Origin: Nannochloropsis salina CCMP1776
Lineage: Eukaryota; Sar; Eustigmatophyceae; Eustigmatales; Monodopsidaceae
Length of the DNA: 64,000 nucleotides
Direction of reading: 5' to 3'
Assembly: GCA_004565275.1 (NCBI GenBank)
Contig: SDOX01000006.1
Location: 248,001 to 312,000, forward strand
This document shows positions 10,041 to 19,861 of this stretch, one piece after another. The number at the start of each line of letters is the position of its first letter. Within the stretch, counting starts at the first letter, position 1. The translations under genes and the position numbers were made by a program. A model generated the notes under the pieces. The model was not told where the DNA came from, did not search any database, and saw nothing but the letters and a program-made list of their open reading frames with translations.

Positions 10041-11585
10041 ATGTGGCTATCAGCGATGCTATCTGCACAGACAAGGGTTTCCTACAGAGGATTACGGCTG
10101 GCGGCGGTCACGCTCTGTCTTCTCAGTGGCCAGGCGCGTAGAGAACGTCTATGCCTTTTTTCCTGTGCGTTCTCTACTTCCCCTTCGCAGTCGCCACCAC
10201 CACCGGCAATACCTGCGTGTCATCCAACTACATTCTTTGGTCAATCTGTTCGCACTATTTTAGTCGTAGGCGACGGGGACTTCTCTTTTTCAGCGGCACT
10301 TCTCCCTTGGTTGCCTCCAAATGTGAAACTTGTTACGACATGCTTGCAGAGAGACGAGGACGATTTGATACAAAGGTACCCAGCCGCTGCAAGAAACCTC
10401 CAAATGCTTCGTGAGCAAAAAAGTGGTAAAGATTCTTTGGGAAATGCAATAGGATTTGGCCTGGATGTTATGTCATCTACGTTCATAGCTTCAGCTTTAG
10501 CTCATATAACTGCTCCAGAGGATCCGAACAGCCCTTCACGTGGGCAAAAGGTACAGAAGATAGAAACGCGCTCCTCGCAAAGTGAAAAGAATTTGTCTTA
10601 TTCATTCAATGACCTTGCGCTGCCAGGGAAAATCTCCAGCAAATACGATCGTGTCATTTTTAATTTTCCCCACGTCCCCGGCAAGAGTAATATCAAGATA
10701 AACCGTGCATTACTCAGCGCGTTCCTGAGCAAGTCAGCACACATCCTCCAAAATCCTGGCGGAGAAGTCCTGCTCTCGCTTTGCCGGGGTCAAAGCGGTG
10801 TGGAAGCCCGGGATAAGCGGGCGTACAAGGCCTCGTGGCGATTGCCAGTGTTGGCGGCAGATGCAGGTCTAGCCATATACAGCAACGAAGCATTCCCGGT
10901 CCGTGACACGAGATACGTCAAAGGTGTGTATCAGCCGTCAGGGCACCGAGACGGGGGAAAATCCTCGTACGTCTACGATGGAAAGGATCCGAAGCTTTAC
11001 ACGCTTCTCCGACCGTTCCCCTCCTCCTCTGCCTCCGGGCCTTCTTCTTTGCATCGCAAAGCCATATACGGCCCAGTATACGCGCATGAGGTACACATTT
11101 GGATGAGTCCTTGGTTGCAAATGAAAAGCCACTCGGAAGTAGCGTCTCTACTTAAAATTGCTATCGATAATTGCCTCGGACCGGAGGACGCGAGGCTAGT
11201 CGCAAAGGTCACATACACAGAAAGCTACTTGTCTCCGACACCGTCGCATCAGCCCAAAAATCGAAACAGCGGTTTCAGCAGCAGCGAATTGGAGGAAGAT
11301 AAAGTGGATTTTGCTTTGCAGGAGTCACGCGCCTTCGAGGTGCAATATGCCTGGCGAGAAGGCGGGGCATTGACCCGCGATAGGGCGGACGATCTGCGGC
11401 AACGCGTAGAGGATGGTTTGAAACAGCTTTCTTCGGGCCCTTGTTCCTCCGAAAGGAAAGATATGCATGACACAGCAGGACAAGGGCAGAGGGGTCTTGT
11501 GGGCGACATTTTGTTGCACAAGGCTGGCCTGCCCGTGGGAGACGTGACCCCATTGGCTGCACCTACTGTGTTTCAAGCCTTGTAA
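10041..11585 (+). CDS. DUF2431 methyltransferase-like protein (BMT5/FDXACB1 type)
   Basis: Single exon of 514 residues from ATG 10041. After a 65-residue N-terminus that could target an organelle (Arg-rich, with LRLAAVTLCLLSG) comes ILVVGDGDFSFSAAL, the hallmark of the DUF2431 Rossmann fold found in yeast Bmt5, which methylates N3 of a uridine in 25S rRNA, and in animal FDXACB1. Further family motifs are VTTCLQRDEDDLIQRYP, YDRVIFNFPHVPGK and the region around ILQNPGGEVLLSLC. Between these lies a Ser-rich insertion. The C-terminal 200 residues (VYAHEVHIWMSPWLQ, AKVTYTESYL) occupy the place of the ferredoxin-fold anticodon-binding domain of FDXACB1 but I cannot confirm that fold. S-adenosylmethionine-dependent rRNA methylation is the likely role. 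No neighbour supports it. Confidence 0.75.
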   Translation: MWLSAMLSAQTRVSYRGLRLAAVTLCLLSGQARRERLCLFSCAFSTSPSQSPPPPAIPACHPTTFFGQSVRTILVVGDGDFSFSAALLPWLPPNVKLVTTCLQRDEDDLIQRYPAAARNLQMLREQKSGKDSLGNAIGFGLDVMSSTFIASALAHITAPEDPNSPSRGQKVQKIETRSSQSEKNLSYSFNDLALPGKISSKYDRVIFNFPHVPGKSNIKINRALLSAFLSKSAHILQNPGGEVLLSLCRGQSGVEARDKRAYKASWRLPVLAADAGLAIYSNEAFPVRDTRYVKGVYQPSGHRDGGKSSYVYDGKDPKLYTLLRPFPSSSASGPSSLHRKAIYGPVYAHEVHIWMSPWLQMKSHSEVASLLKIAIDNCLGPEDARLVAKVTYTESYLSPTPSHQPKNRNSGFSSSELEEDKVDFALQESRAFEVQYAWREGGALTRDRADDLRQRVEDGLKQLSSGPCSSERKDMHDTAGQGQRGLVGDILLHKAGLPVGDVTPLAAPTVFQAL

Positions 11586-12330
11586 AAGTATGTGCCTCAT
11601 AAAACCTTCTGTATTGTGACCATGTACAGAGAGGAAGCTTGAAGCTAGCGATCTTCATCAAAATTTCTGCACAGAAGATGGGATGCACGCGAGCCTTCCT
11701 GACCTACCTATCTCTCTCGTCCCTTGGGGAATTTTCTTGGTCCCTTTCGGACTCGCCCGTTCAAGGAGCATTCAGCCATCGATCATTGTGTCCCCATACC
11801 ACGCATTGTCTACAAAATGATTGTTTGTCGAATATAGTTTTATGATTTATCTTGTAAAGGCCTTCTACATACGTGTGAGATTTAAAATCTACCTCGGAAC
11901 GCAAAAGCTTGTAAGCCGTGTGCTAGATTGTCTGTAAACCTTTTCTTTGTAAAAGCTAGTACTGGCCCTATCGATAGTTTTCATATTACATCAAGCCATC
12001 TCTTACGGCCCTTTCTTCACAGCCCGGCTGCTGCGACTCAGCCATCTGTATATTCCCCCCGCAATGTACAGTATTTTAGACACTATTGAGTCACACCCCT
12101 TTCATCGACAACTTTCTATCACCTCCTTCTCTGCATCCCGGTCCACTCCAAAGCTCGCGTTGATACAGTAGGATATGGCACTCACTTGATTTTTTCCCCT
12201 GTCCCCCCTTTCCCCTGCCACCTGGCATGTCTCTACGCTTGACGCTGGCGTCGTGGCAAGGCCCAGTCACTCAATGAGCGCGGAGTACGTCCGTTGCCAC
12301 CTGTCCCTTGCTTCACTTCCTTCCGTCCTC
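11586..12330. other. Convergent spacer, no gene recognised
   Basis: 745 bp between the stop codons of two convergent genes, so mainly 3' UTR and polyadenylation signals. Several T-rich and ATG-rich stretches occur but no conserved frame or RNA structure was recognised. Confidence 0.5.
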
Positions 12331-14198
12331 TTAGCCCACCTTTTTCCCAACCCGCACGGCTCTGTCTACCCAAATGCTCTGCACCTCCGGCATGTAACGG
12401 GCGTAGAATGGCCGACTCATTTTTTTTTCACAGTATTTCCTCATTTTCTCCTTTGCATCGAGCAGACTTTCGGCCACGAAGTACACAGGTTGATACGTGG
12501 TGATGGGATACGACTGCACGGCCGCTACCTCGGGATCCCACGGCAGGAAGGTCGGACCTCCCTCCTTCCCCTCCTCCCCCCCGCATGCGTATTCCAGCTC
12601 ACCAAAAGACGACAACAGACCAGCCCCGTAGGCCTTGATGCTGGAAGCAGTACCGTTGCCTTGTTCCTGAGAAAGCTCCGTCCCCGCTGCGTGCTGCCGG
12701 CAGAGACCAAACTCCACGGAATGCCAATAGCACGCGGCTAGCTTTTTGACTTCCTCGTCCGAAGCACCCAAAGAGGCCAGACCAATTTCTGGAGAATGTG
12801 AGGCAGGGGGAAATATTGGGTTGTTTAGAAGGGAGCCTTACGCTCCAACAGCTATCCTGACCCTCCGTAAGGGGCCTTGTGGTAGCCACGTGCCTCCACA
12901 ATGTCCTCGTTCTTCTTCCCTCCTTCCCTCACCCTCCCGAGTTAAAATCGACCCCACCGTTCGAAAAATCCGCAAAATCTGGATCTGCAAAAAGCGGCGC
13001 ATGCCCTAGGAGCTCGTGGCAGATATCTGGTTCTGGTGTGTACAAGGGACGGGAATGGTGCCTGCCAGCGAGCAAAATTGACGTCATGTCTATCAGTCAC
13101 CACAAAATTCAAAGCACGCCTAGGTATCAGACACTACCATCACAAAGTCACGTACCGGATGTATTGGGTGCAAAAAAATACCCGGAAAGCCAGGCCGTTC
13201 AAAAAATCCCGGGAGGAGAGCAAGCCTGCCACAGGGCGCAGCCGAAAGTCGGTACGCCGGGCGAGGAAACGGGTGATGTCCGCCTGTTGAGGAATGCTTT
13301 CAGGCCCGTATCCGCACTCCTCCTTCATCAAGGCCAAGATGTCCAGGTATTCCCGGCAGGCATACCGACGCAGGAGCTCGTCTTGGCGGCGAAACACCGC
13401 GCTCCAGGTCGCGGTTTCTGCTGGCGTGTAAGCAATGTGCGGAATCGTCTCTCCGTGCCGGTATTGCCGGGCAATCTGAGCAAGCTCGCCCCGCCGAGCC
13501 CGATAAACAGGGTCGGAGAACCCGGGGTGGTCACTGGTCAAGTCCACACCGGCGTCGAGTACACGGTTCGCGATCGTATCGAGTTGCCAGGCCTGTCGGG
13601 GAAACCAGGGAACCTCCGTCCTGTCCAATACCAACAACGAACGGCTGTGCTCGCCCAGTTCTTGGAGCAATGCATCCACCCGTGCAATCCCCCGCGATCC
13701 CTCAAAATCGACGTACATGTCGAACACCAACCGCCCCTGCCCCTGGTCATCGTAGTGCTTTTTCGATGGCCGGGACTCAAGACGGGTGATGTTGACGTGG
13801 TGGGCAGCAAAATAAGACAGCATCTCTGCCAAAGCGCCGGGTCGATCTTCAACCTCCATCAAAGCTGAGGTTTTGTCGAAAAAAGGGTCTTTGTCGTCTT
13901 CCTCGACGGCAACTGAAGACCGTTTCAGGTATTCGGCAGCTTCAGGATGGTGCGCATTGGGGTATTCCTCAGTGCTCACGGCGGTCGTAGTGGAGGAGGA
14001 AAATGATCTCCACACACGTGAAAGGGACTGACTTGCGGGCGACAGGTGCAATGGCGAAGGGGAAGACGATGAAGGATCAGGAGGCTTTTGCTCGTTTGGA
14101 AGGAGGGTATGCAGGGATCGGCACAAGGGGGCAGCTTTATGACGCGCCAGCAGTGCTCTGGACAGCTTCTTCGTCATGACGTGCTGAATAAGAGCCAT
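12331..14198 (-). CDS. Aromatic amino acid hydroxylase (phenylalanine hydroxylase type) with ACT domain
   Basis: Three exons, 14198-13156, 13061-12958 and 12788-12331; the introns (94 and 169 bp) were placed by frame and by the conserved core. The protein has 534 residues. An N-terminal Arg/Ser/Ala-rich presequence suggests mitochondrial or other organelle import; ATG 14282 and ATG 14177 are alternative starts. An ACT domain ([23 protein letters not shown]-like) at about residues 110-190 is the regulatory phenylalanine-binding part. The catalytic domain holds [17 protein letters not shown], with iron ligands His363 and His368, and the third ligand Glu408 in [10 protein letters not shown]; the 40-residue spacing equals that of human [22 protein letters not shown] and [17 protein letters not shown] complete the fold. 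It oxidises Phe to Tyr using O2 and a pterin or folate cofactor. Phe versus Trp specificity cannot be read from sequence. Confidence 0.9.
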
Positions 14199-14791
14199 GT
14201 GTGTTATCGCTAACCACACAGCCTGTGGCTTTGTGAACGTAGATCCTTTGTCCGGTGGGAGTGTGGAAAAAAAGAAATGCATGTCACGCTTGTTTGGGGG
14301 GATAAGTCACCAAGTTATTATTCCTATCGTCGGAGTGGAGCCAGAATTCAATGTTTACTATAGCCACTTGATCAGATGTATCCCTAGCAACATGTGGAAT
14401 GCAAGCGACCGTCGAAAGAATGGTTTCGGACCGGGGTGGAATGGCCCGGGGCTGGCATTTTATTGAAGCAGGCGTCGCCACGCACATGTTTCCACGAATA
14501 TCAGCGAGGGAGGTTTCCTTCTGCTTCAATTCCACGCTAAAAATAAAAACAGACGTCATCCTGGACGCCGAGGTGGGGCGTATGCGTGCGGTAGCCTCAA
14601 ATTTATGCCGTAACGTGTATACAATTGTGGATGTGGATGAAGATGTGGTTGGGCTATGGGACAACGAAAATTCAAGGAGGAGGTCCCTTGTTCCTGCCTG
14701 TCACGGAACGTAATTGGGTCACATGCATACAACCATACGAAGTTACTGGGATTTACAGCGATCCTGTCCATAGAACAGATTGACAAATAGT
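14199..14791. other. Divergent spacer
   Basis: 593 bp between the starts of the hydroxylase and HIBADH genes, holding both promoters. Part of it may be coding if the hydroxylase starts at ATG 14282. No other feature is recognised. Both neighbours act in amino acid breakdown, so shared control is conceivable but not shown. Confidence 0.5.
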
Positions 14792-15853
14792 ATGCTCCTT
14801 CGTTCTCCGACAAAGCTGGTCAGGCATGGGCTTGTGCTTCGTTCCTCTCTCTTCTCTCGCTTTGACGCAGACTGGCGACAACGACACTGCAGCACGACGA
14901 CTGAGAACATGGATAAAGGAGGAGTCACCTTGGGTTTTCTTGGCTTAGGTCAGATGGGATCACGCATGGCAAGCAATTTGCTGGATAAAACGGACCTTCC
15001 AGTTGTAATTTATGACAAAAATCCTAAAACAATGTCATCCCTCGAAGCGAAAGGTGCTCGAGTTGCTGCCTCGGGCGAGGAGGTAGCACGCCAAGCACAT
15101 GTCATTATGACCATGCTCCCGGCCACGCAACACGTCCAGGCTGTATTCGGTGACATTATCATCCCTCACGCCCGGAACGGAACGCTATTGATTGACGGTA
15201 GCACGATTGATCCCACGGCAAGCAAGGCCCTGGCCGCCCGAGCCAAAACGATGGGGCTGGACATGGTGGATGCGCCTGTCAGTGGTGGAGTAGGCGGAGC
15301 CGAAGCAGGAACATTAACATTCATGGTGGGTGGAGACGTGCAATGCGTTAAAAAGGCAGAAAGGTCCATGCTTAGGCACATGGGCAAGAAGGTGGTGCAC
15401 TGTGGACCTGTGGGCACGGGCGCTATCGCCAAGATATGTAATAATCTGATCCTTGGCATCAATATGGTGGGAGTTGCGGAAGCTATGCGGCTAGGTGTGG
15501 CCCTGGGAATGGATCCGCACATTTTGAACGGCGTGGTCAATGCTTCCAGTGGTCGGAGTTGGGTTACGGAGACCTACAACCCGTGCCCAACGGTCGTTCC
15601 CTCCGCCCCGTCCTCCCACGATTATCAAGGCGGGTTTGCCTCCAAGCTTATGCAGAAGGATCTTGGGATCGCAGGCGACGCCGCCAAGGTGGTCGGAGTA
15701 CCATTACCGTTGGGCGCCGCGGCGCAACAATTATACGCTTTGATGCAAGTCAATGGTCTTGGCAATAAAGATTTTTCCAGCGTTTATCGCTTTTTGGAGG
15801 GAGCGAGAGGGAGCGACAGCAGCAAGAATGAAACTCGTGGCGAAAGGGAATAA
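14792..15853 (+). CDS. HIBADH: 3-hydroxyisobutyrate dehydrogenase
   Basis: Single exon of 353 residues from ATG 14792. The first 40 residues (MLLRSPTKLVRHGLVLRSS) are a typical mitochondrial presequence. The mature enzyme starts with the dinucleotide motif LGFLGLGQMGSRMASNL, followed by the family signatures VDAPVSGGVGGAEAGTL (substrate loop) and GPVGTGAIAKICNN, which carries the catalytic lysine. Near the C-terminus GGFASKLMQKDLGIA and ALMQVNGLGNKDFSSV match the dehydrogenase tail. The enzyme oxidises 3-hydroxyisobutyrate to methylmalonate semialdehyde with NAD in mitochondrial valine breakdown. Its length is slightly above the usual 300-340 because of the presequence and a Ser/Glu-rich end. 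The related tartronate semialdehyde reductase is the main alternative, but the overall motif set favours HIBADH. Confidence 0.92.
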   Translation: MLLRSPTKLVRHGLVLRSSLFSRFDADWRQRHCSTTTENMDKGGVTLGFLGLGQMGSRMASNLLDKTDLPVVIYDKNPKTMSSLEAKGARVAASGEEVARQAHVIMTMLPATQHVQAVFGDIIIPHARNGTLLIDGSTIDPTASKALAARAKTMGLDMVDAPVSGGVGGAEAGTLTFMVGGDVQCVKKAERSMLRHMGKKVVHCGPVGTGAIAKICNNLILGINMVGVAEAMRLGVALGMDPHILNGVVNASSGRSWVTETYNPCPTVVPSAPSSHDYQGGFASKLMQKDLGIAGDAAKVVGVPLPLGAAAQQLYALMQVNGLGNKDFSSVYRFLEGARGSDSSKNETRGERE

Positions 15854-17026
15854 GGCGCAAAGCTGTAAAAATGATTGAGGCAAGCCGGTAGGGGCCCTTG
15901 TGACGATGGAAGCAGGTGGGGGAAACGGAAAATATTTTTTTGCGAAGACACGGAGAAAACCGATGTGCGACTGTGCTATCCCTCTTTATGAAGGATAAAA
16001 ATATCCCCAAATATCGATTTTAGGGCCTCGCCGTCCATCGAACAAGTCTACAAAAAATTGAGCGAGTACCCGAAAATCCTGCGCGCAGACGAGGGCTCCC
16101 ACCCCCGTCTCACAAGTCCTCGCAAGTCCAAACATCCTTCTCGCCGACACATCTCATCCAAGAATCTTTATTTCTTTCGTACGGCGGTTGTAGCTCGGTC
16201 ATACGTGATGCTCATGCAATGTCCACCTGTTGCCACACATGCAGGGTACGCGCACGTTAACCGCATCTCCCAATTCTCAACCTCTCGAGGGCTTTACAAA
16301 GATATCAACTAAAATTCACATTCTTACACAATTGGACCATCATCCGCTTTACACTCAACGTTTCTTTGATCTTCGTCGCGTAAGTTGGACGCACTCATAT
16401 CACACAGGGGGGAAAAGGAAAGAAATCAGGGCCCGAGAAATGTTTTTGTCAACGACTTCACATCTATTCAACATGTCTTTGCATGCATGCGTCTTGCGCG
16501 GGCGAAGGTTATGACACAACAGCCGATACTTCACTTTTTGACCAGCGAGGAGCCCAATGCAGCATTTCTCATGGTTTTAAAACTTGTTGCGCTTTCCTGC
16601 GATAGGTACAGATGCTGGAAGACAAACTGGATCTTGGCTTCTCCCTATCGGACGTAAATCCACTCGCTCTTCGAGAAACCTTCCGTCAGATGTACTTTCG
16701 CATCTGCTTCATAAGGCTTTTTCTTGTTTGCCGCATGCAAAATCTTACATGCTTTCTCTGGAGCATCGAAGGATGCTATTAAACAAAGTGGGGGATCCAG
16801 AGCATTTCTATCCTCCAATACGCCTGGCCCCACTTATTCGACGAATAAATTGCAGAAATGTCTAAAAAAAATTAAGAAGGGATGCCCCGGAGGCGACCAC
16901 CAGGCAACATCGCCCTCAAATTTCGTCGGAATCACCACTGAGGGCCCTCTACACATAATCACAACAAAATTGTACAACAATAGTCAGCGAAAATGCCAGT
17001 TCAAGAAATCAGGCTCACAACGTCAA
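15854..17026. other. Convergent spacer, no gene recognised
   Basis: 1.17 kb between two convergent stop codons. The length exceeds what two 3' UTRs need in such a compact genome, yet I recognise no protein motif and no complete tRNA or snRNA. A stretch near 16190 (tagctcggtcata) recalls a tRNA A box, but no matching B box or cloverleaf follows. Confidence 0.45.
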
Positions 17027-19861
17027 TCACACTTCGCCCTTTCCTACGGCTGCCACAGTCAGCGGGCGCCGGGTGAGAACAAATATCGAGCCTCTGTTTC
17101 CCCGGCATATTCGAATGTGCTCATCCACAAAGGTCGTATCCAGCCAGCCATTCACGCCAAACACATCCATGTGTGGGAACGTCACCTTGAAACCCCCCAC
17201 GTCCACTTTTGCCGAGGTGAACTGTACATCTTGGCGATGGCCCTTGTTCCTTCCTCCATCCTCCACCCCCAGCGCATCGCCCTTACTTTTCTGGCCTCCC
17301 GCGGGAGTGGAAATGATCCCGTTCAATTCCACCTTCGTCGTGATGCCCAGAAGCCCTTGATAGACCGCCGTGTTCGACAACAGGTTCTTCGACGTGTCGA
17401 TCGTCTGAGTAGATTCGTCTGTGTCCACCCACAAGGGTCGCCCTTTGGACGGTGTAAAATCTAGCAGATATCTCTCTCCACCGGCGGAACGCAGACGCTC
17501 CTGTAAACGCGCCGATTTTTCTTCGGAATACAGCAAGACATCGTCCGTCTCCCGAGGAGAACGGGGAAGAGGCTTGGATGCCGGTTCTGCAGCTGGAAGC
17601 GAATGGGCCGACCCTCCTTTCTCTTCTGGTTGCTGCATCCGCTCGCGCGCCTCACGGGTCACGCGTTGTTGCTGCCTTGGGGTCATGGTCCGCCATGGGT
17701 AGGGTCCTCCCGCCGCTGTGGCCGTCGCGTCCAATGCCGGGCGCAGGTCTTGCATTCGGAGGGACTGTTGTTCCCCCTCCTTCTGTTCATCGTCGGGAGG
17801 GAGGGACGCCAAATCACCAGGATTAGCATACACCAAATGCCATGTCCCATTTACGGCGCTGTCCTCTATCACTACCTCTCCATTCCCGCCTTCCTCGTCC
17901 TTGAACTGCCTGGCAAAGCCTCGTTCCAAACCTTGCACGATCGACAGAATCATGGAATGTTGGCCCCGGGTCGCTTTTCTTCCCCTCTCCGTGCACTCAA
18001 TCAACCGCAAGAGTTCCATTTCCAACGCGCGCCTTTCGGCCAAAAATTCACGAGACTTGCTAGCCTCCATGAATTCCTTCAAGGCTTTGCGATAGATTTT
18101 CAGAGGCTTGTCGTACCGACTCAAGACATACCCGGCCTGGTGTTCCTGATACAGAGACTCCAATATCTCCTTGTCCTCGTTCAACGTCAGACGCATGACC
18201 GACTGGAAGAAATGGTCCAGGCCCTTGTTGACGGGACTCTCGTCCTGCGGGTGCACGTACATGAAATTACGGTAGAGCTTGTAATGCACCACGGTCAACC
18301 CGTCCTCCACGGGGACGGCCACCACGTAGATTGTCTTGACGTCCTTCCCGAACTTGACGCGGGTCACCGTCGTGTACGGCAAGTGGAACTCGTTCTCCAC
18401 CACCACCTCTTTGACTTGGCCCACCACTTTACTGATACTCGTAGGTCCTGCCCGGTATTTGAAGGTGGTCCTGGCGTACGGGAGGAGCTGAGAGGCCTCG
18501 TCGTCGAAGAAATAGTCGTAATTCTCCGAGAACGGCAACGGTTCCTGCATGTTCCCAAAGGAGTGCACGTACGATATGTGGAGCATGTCCAACAAATTCT
18601 CAACCACCAAATTCGCGCTCGCCTTGATCTCCGTCACGCCTTCCACCACTCGGAAGGACGGGTCCACCTCCTCCGGTATCAGGAAGGGCTTCACGTGCTG
18701 TTCAATCGCGCCGGCCCGCATGGCATCCGGGAAGAGGTAGATCAAGCCTCCCTGCTCCAAGGTTTTGTACCACACCGTGCGCGCCGTCCGCTTGTTCTTG
18801 GCCAGCATGCCCTCGTCCACCCCCGGGATGTAGCGGAGCTTGCCTTCCCCGTCGAATTTGTAGGCATGGTAGGGGCAGACGACCAGGTCCCCGTCCAACC
18901 AGCCGTCCGACAGGGCAGCGGCCCGATGCAGACAAATGTCGCTGATGGCCTTGACCTCCCCCGAAGCGGCTCGAAAGAGGCAGATCGGCTTGTCGTCCAC
19001 CCAGATCTTTTTCAGCTCCTTCTTCTTGAGGGAGGAGGAATGACAAACGGCCAACCACGTGTTGGGCACTTTGCCCGAGATTCGCGCAATATTTTCGTTC
19101 ACCGGTTCTGGTACCTTGCCCAAGGCCACGTCGCTGGCGCTCAGGGACGTCGAGGGAGAAGGAGAGGAGGAGGAAGATTTAGCGACGGCGGCAGGCAAGG
19201 CACTGTCGCAAGGTGATTGCAAAGCGGCAGCCGCGACATCAGCGGCGCGGGATTGATCCGGAAACGACACGGTCGTAGTGGAAGGACTTCCAAGGGTTAC
19301 CAAGCTGCTTCCCCCTCGTCCCCCGGCCCCGCCCTTGGTCTTCGCCAACGCAGTTGCTGCAAGGGTTGCAACCGCCTCCTCGTGTGTCGAGTCCGCATGG
19401 CTGTCGATGGAGGCTATTCCCTCGAAAAGGGACTTAAACTTGGTCAGGATCTCATCGTGAAGGGAGGGCGTGGAGGACGACGGAGCCTGAGTGCCTTCGA
19501 CCTGGTCCTTATCCTTCCCCTTCGACGATTTTTTCTTTTCCGGCAGTCCATCGTCGTCGCGGTACTGCTCTTGGAACGGGCTAATGGCGTGGACCGGCAA
19601 GGAAGATCTGTCCCTGGCATGTCTCTTTCTTGCCCCGCCTTTTTCGAGACAGGTGGTAGGTAGAAAGTACGGGACGCGTTGGCAATGCGCCGTCCTCTGC
19701 GCTGTTGAAGACTTGTGGGGAGCCCATGAGAACTGAGTAGGCGGTGCAAAGGCATCCACCATGATGGGACTGTACAGGGAGGAGCCACGGAAGGTACTGG
19801 CAGCTGCAGCAGTGGCAGCAGCAACGGCCAAGAACGTATAAGATGAACTTGCACCGGACAT
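17027..19861 (-). CDS. Plastid Rieske oxygenase (PAO-like) fused to a PAP/fibrillin domain
   Basis: An uninterrupted frame; I start at ATG 19861 (944 residues) because it opens a better signal peptide. ATG 19930 adds 23 residues. The presequence ends VDA-FAPP, the plastid-import site of secondary red plastids. After a long Ser/Ala-rich linker comes a Rieske 2Fe-2S centre, CLHRAA...CPYHAYKF (Cys-x-His-x16-Cys-x2-His), at about residues 310-333. The mononuclear iron site NLLDMLHISYVHSFG (Asp-x2-His-x4-His) follows near residue 425. These are the marks of pheophorbide a oxygenase/Tic55/chlorophyllide oxygenase-like enzymes. From about residue 620 a second domain appears: LIECTERGRKA, NGTWHLVYAN, and the end GWLDTTFVDEHIRICRG with GSIFVLTRR. 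This is the lipocalin-like PAP/fibrillin fold of plastoglobule and thylakoid lipid-binding proteins. I infer an oxygenase acting on a lipophilic pigment or prenyl lipid held by the fibrillin domain. The exact substrate is unknown. Confidence 0.88.
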   Translation of the reverse strand: MSGASSSYTFLAVAAATAAAASTFRGSSLYSPIMVDAFAPPTQFSWAPHKSSTAQRTAHCQRVPYFLPTTCLEKGGARKRHARDRSSLPVHAISPFQEQYRDDDGLPEKKKSSKGKDKDQVEGTQAPSSSTPSLHDEILTKFKSLFEGIASIDSHADSTHEEAVATLAATALAKTKGGAGGRGGSSLVTLGSPSTTTVSFPDQSRAADVAAAALQSPCDSALPAAVAKSSSSSPSPSTSLSASDVALGKVPEPVNENIARISGKVPNTWLAVCHSSSLKKKELKKIWVDDKPICLFRAASGEVKAISDICLHRAAALSDGWLDGDLVVCPYHAYKFDGEGKLRYIPGVDEGMLAKNKRTARTVWYKTLEQGGLIYLFPDAMRAGAIEQHVKPFLIPEEVDPSFRVVEGVTEIKASANLVVENLLDMLHISYVHSFGNMQEPLPFSENYDYFFDDEASQLLPYARTTFKYRAGPTSISKVVGQVKEVVVENEFHLPYTTVTRVKFGKDVKTIYVVAVPVEDGLTVVHYKLYRNFMYVHPQDESPVNKGLDHFFQSVMRLTLNEDKEILESLYQEHQAGYVLSRYDKPLKIYRKALKEFMEASKSREFLAERRALEMELLRLIECTERGRKATRGQHSMILSIVQGLERGFARQFKDEEGGNGEVVIEDSAVNGTWHLVYANPGDLASLPPDDEQKEGEQQSLRMQDLRPALDATATAAGGPYPWRTMTPRQQQRVTREARERMQQPEEKGGSAHSLPAAEPASKPLPRSPRETDDVLLYSEEKSARLQERLRSAGGERYLLDFTPSKGRPLWVDTDESTQTIDTSKNLLSNTAVYQGLLGITTKVELNGIISTPAGGQKSKGDALGVEDGGRNKGHRQDVQFTSAKVDVGGFKVTFPHMDVFGVNGWLDTTFVDEHIRICRGNRGSIFVLTRRPLTVAAVGKGEV

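Noticed and set aside
16170-16240. tRNA-like A box (tagctcggtcata)
   Set aside because: No B box or acceptor stem follows, and no cloverleaf can be drawn.
17603-19216. A 537-codon plus-strand frame
   Set aside because: It is the antisense shadow of the Rieske-fibrillin gene, whose Rieske and iron-site motifs are unmistakable on the other strand.
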